Assembly (NCBI GenBank): GCA_031394335.1
Contig: JANMXS010000135.1
Location: forward strand, 1 to 7,201
Direction of reading: 5' to 3'
Source: UKL13-2 sp031394335
Lineage (GTDB): Bacteria; Pseudomonadota; Gammaproteobacteria; Burkholderiales; Usitatibacteraceae
Length of the DNA: 7,201 nt
The notes beneath the pieces are model-generated. The model did not search any database. It saw only the letters and a program-made list of their open reading frames with translations, and was not told where the DNA came from. Positions 6,236-7,201 of the stretch are shown in pieces. The position numbers and the translations under genes were made by a program. The number at the start of each line of letters is the position of its first letter. Position 1 is the first letter of the stretch.

Positions 6236-6255
6236 GGATCCGCATGTTTTTATCT

Positions 6256-7201
6256 TTAATCACGCAGCGCCTGCGCAAGGGCTTTCAGGAAGCGCGCATT
6301 CTCGCTTTCGGTACCGATGGAAATGCGCAGGTATTCCGGCATGCCGTAGCTGGCGATCGGCCTCACGATCACGCCCTGCTTCAGCAGCTTCTGGAAAACC
6401 GGGCCAGCCGCGCCGACCTTGACGCACACAAAATTGCCGAAGGACGGAATGTATTCAAGGCCCTGCTGTTTGAAACCTTCGATCAGTTGCACCATGCCGC
6501 GCTGGTTATTATCGAGGCCACGCGCCAGGAATTCTTCATCATTCAGGGCCGCTGCCGCACCCGCCAGCGCGAGCTGGTTGACATTGAACGGTTGGCGCAC
6601 GCGGTTCATCAGGCCGATCACTTCGGCAGCACCAAGCCCATAACCTACCCGCAGCCCGGCCAAACCATAGGCTTTGGAAAACGTGCGCGACACGATCAGG
6701 TTCGGCATCTCGCGAATCCAGCTTGCGGTATCGGCACGCAAAGCCGGGGGCAGGTACTCGGTATAGGCCTCGTCGATCAGCACCAGCACCTGCGCAGGCA
6801 CACGCTTGATCGCGGCGCGCAACACGGCCGGATCGACGAAGGTGCCGGTGGGATTGTTCGGGTTGGCGATGAACAGAAGCTTGGTGCGAGGCTCGATGGC
6901 GGCGATCATGGCGTCGAGGTCATGGCCGAAATTCTTGGCCGGCACTTCGATGCCGCGCGCGCCCATCGCCTTGACCACCAGCGGATAAACCGCGAACGCA
7001 TGCTGCGAGAAAACGGCGGAATCGCCCGCCGTCAAATAGGTGCGCGCCGCCAGCTCGAGAATATCGTTGGAGCCGTTGCCAAGCACGATGCCATCGCACG
7101 GCACTGCGAATTTTTCAGCGATGACCTGCTTGAGTTCAAAGCCGTTGCCATCGGGATACAGCGCGAGTTCCGGCAACAGTCGCTGCATGGCAGCAAGCGC
7201 C
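6256..7201 (-). CDS. hisC: Histidinol-phosphate aminotransferase family protein (N-terminus outside window)
   Basis: This PLP-dependent fold-type I aminotransferase acts on histidinol phosphate/imidazole-acetol phosphate. Copies located beside tyrA and aroA often also transaminate aromatic keto acids such as phenylpyruvate, so its main role here may be in phenylalanine and tyrosine synthesis. The frame is open to the right edge with 314 complete codons visible; about 45–50 N-terminal residues are missing compared with the family. Visible motifs, in order, are YPDGNGFELK, LGNGSNDILE (cofactor phosphate region), ANPNNPTGT, VLIDEAYTEY (aspartate facing the PLP pyridine nitrogen), and SRTFSKAYGLAGLRVGY with the Schiff-base lysine encoded at 6673–6675. 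The C-terminal GVIVRPIASYGMPEYLRISIGT carries the arginine that binds the substrate acid group. The Met at 7188 is internal, not the start. The stop is TAA at 6256–6258, and tyrA follows after 88 bp. Confidence 0.95.
   Translation of the reverse strand, partial: ALAAMQRLLPELALYPDGNGFELKQVIAEKFAVPCDGIVLGNGSNDILELAARTYLTAGDSAVFSQHAFAVYPLVVKAMGARGIEVPAKNFGHDLDAMIAAIEPRTKLLFIANPNNPTGTFVDPAVLRAAIKRVPAQVLVLIDEAYTEYLPPALRADTASWIREMPNLIVSRTFSKAYGLAGLRVGYGLGAAEVIGLMNRVRQPFNVNQLALAGAAAALNDEEFLARGLDNNQRGMVQLIEGFKQQGLEYIPSFGNFVCVKVGAAGPVFQKLLKQGVIVRPIASYGMPEYLRISIGTESENARFLKALAQALRD

Overview
The window looks like a chromosomal core region of a betaproteobacterium. The evidence is the gene order hisC–tyrA–aroA … cmk–rpsA on one strand, a free-standing TyrA without a fused chorismate mutase, and a ribosomal protein S1 whose N-terminus and domain sequences fit that class. 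Base composition is moderately GC-rich and looks even across all genes by eye. The order and genus cannot be fixed from this sequence.

Layout, left to right. (1) 1–876, minus: the first 292 codons of rpsA (ribosomal protein S1), running off the left edge. (2) 877–1080: a 204-bp gap holding several short inverted repeats, two A7/T7 tracts and a weak promoter candidate for rpsA. (3) 1081–1758, minus: cmk (cytidylate kinase). (4) 1759–2027: a 269-bp divergent region with three dyads and a doubtful 71-codon minus-strand ORF. (5) 2028–3997, plus: frmA (glutathione-dependent formaldehyde dehydrogenase) and fghA (S-formylglutathione hydrolase), joined by a TGATG stop/start overlap. (6) 3994–5286, minus: aroA (EPSP synthase), convergent with fghA, the two stop codons sharing CTAG. 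(7) 5283–6167, minus: tyrA, overlapping aroA by 4 bp. (8) 6168–6255: an 88-bp gap that can fold as RNA. (9) 6256–7201, minus: hisC, cut by the right edge before its N-terminus.

How the genes work together. HisC-family aminotransferase, prephenate dehydrogenase and EPSP synthase serve aromatic amino acid synthesis (and possibly histidine, for HisC). Cmk and S1 supply CMP/dCMP phosphorylation and translation. FrmA and FghA form the glutathione-linked formaldehyde route: S-hydroxymethylglutathione is oxidised to S-formylglutathione, which is hydrolysed to formate and glutathione. Here that pair is on the opposite strand between aroA and cmk, splitting a cluster that is usually continuous in this class. 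cmk–rpsA therefore probably depends on its own promoter.

All seven protein genes belong to well-known families with their key residues intact. I found no RNA gene, mobile element, CRISPR array or clearly new system. The points worth a second look are the position of the formaldehyde pair, the terminator-free convergent junction, and the structured non-coding gaps.
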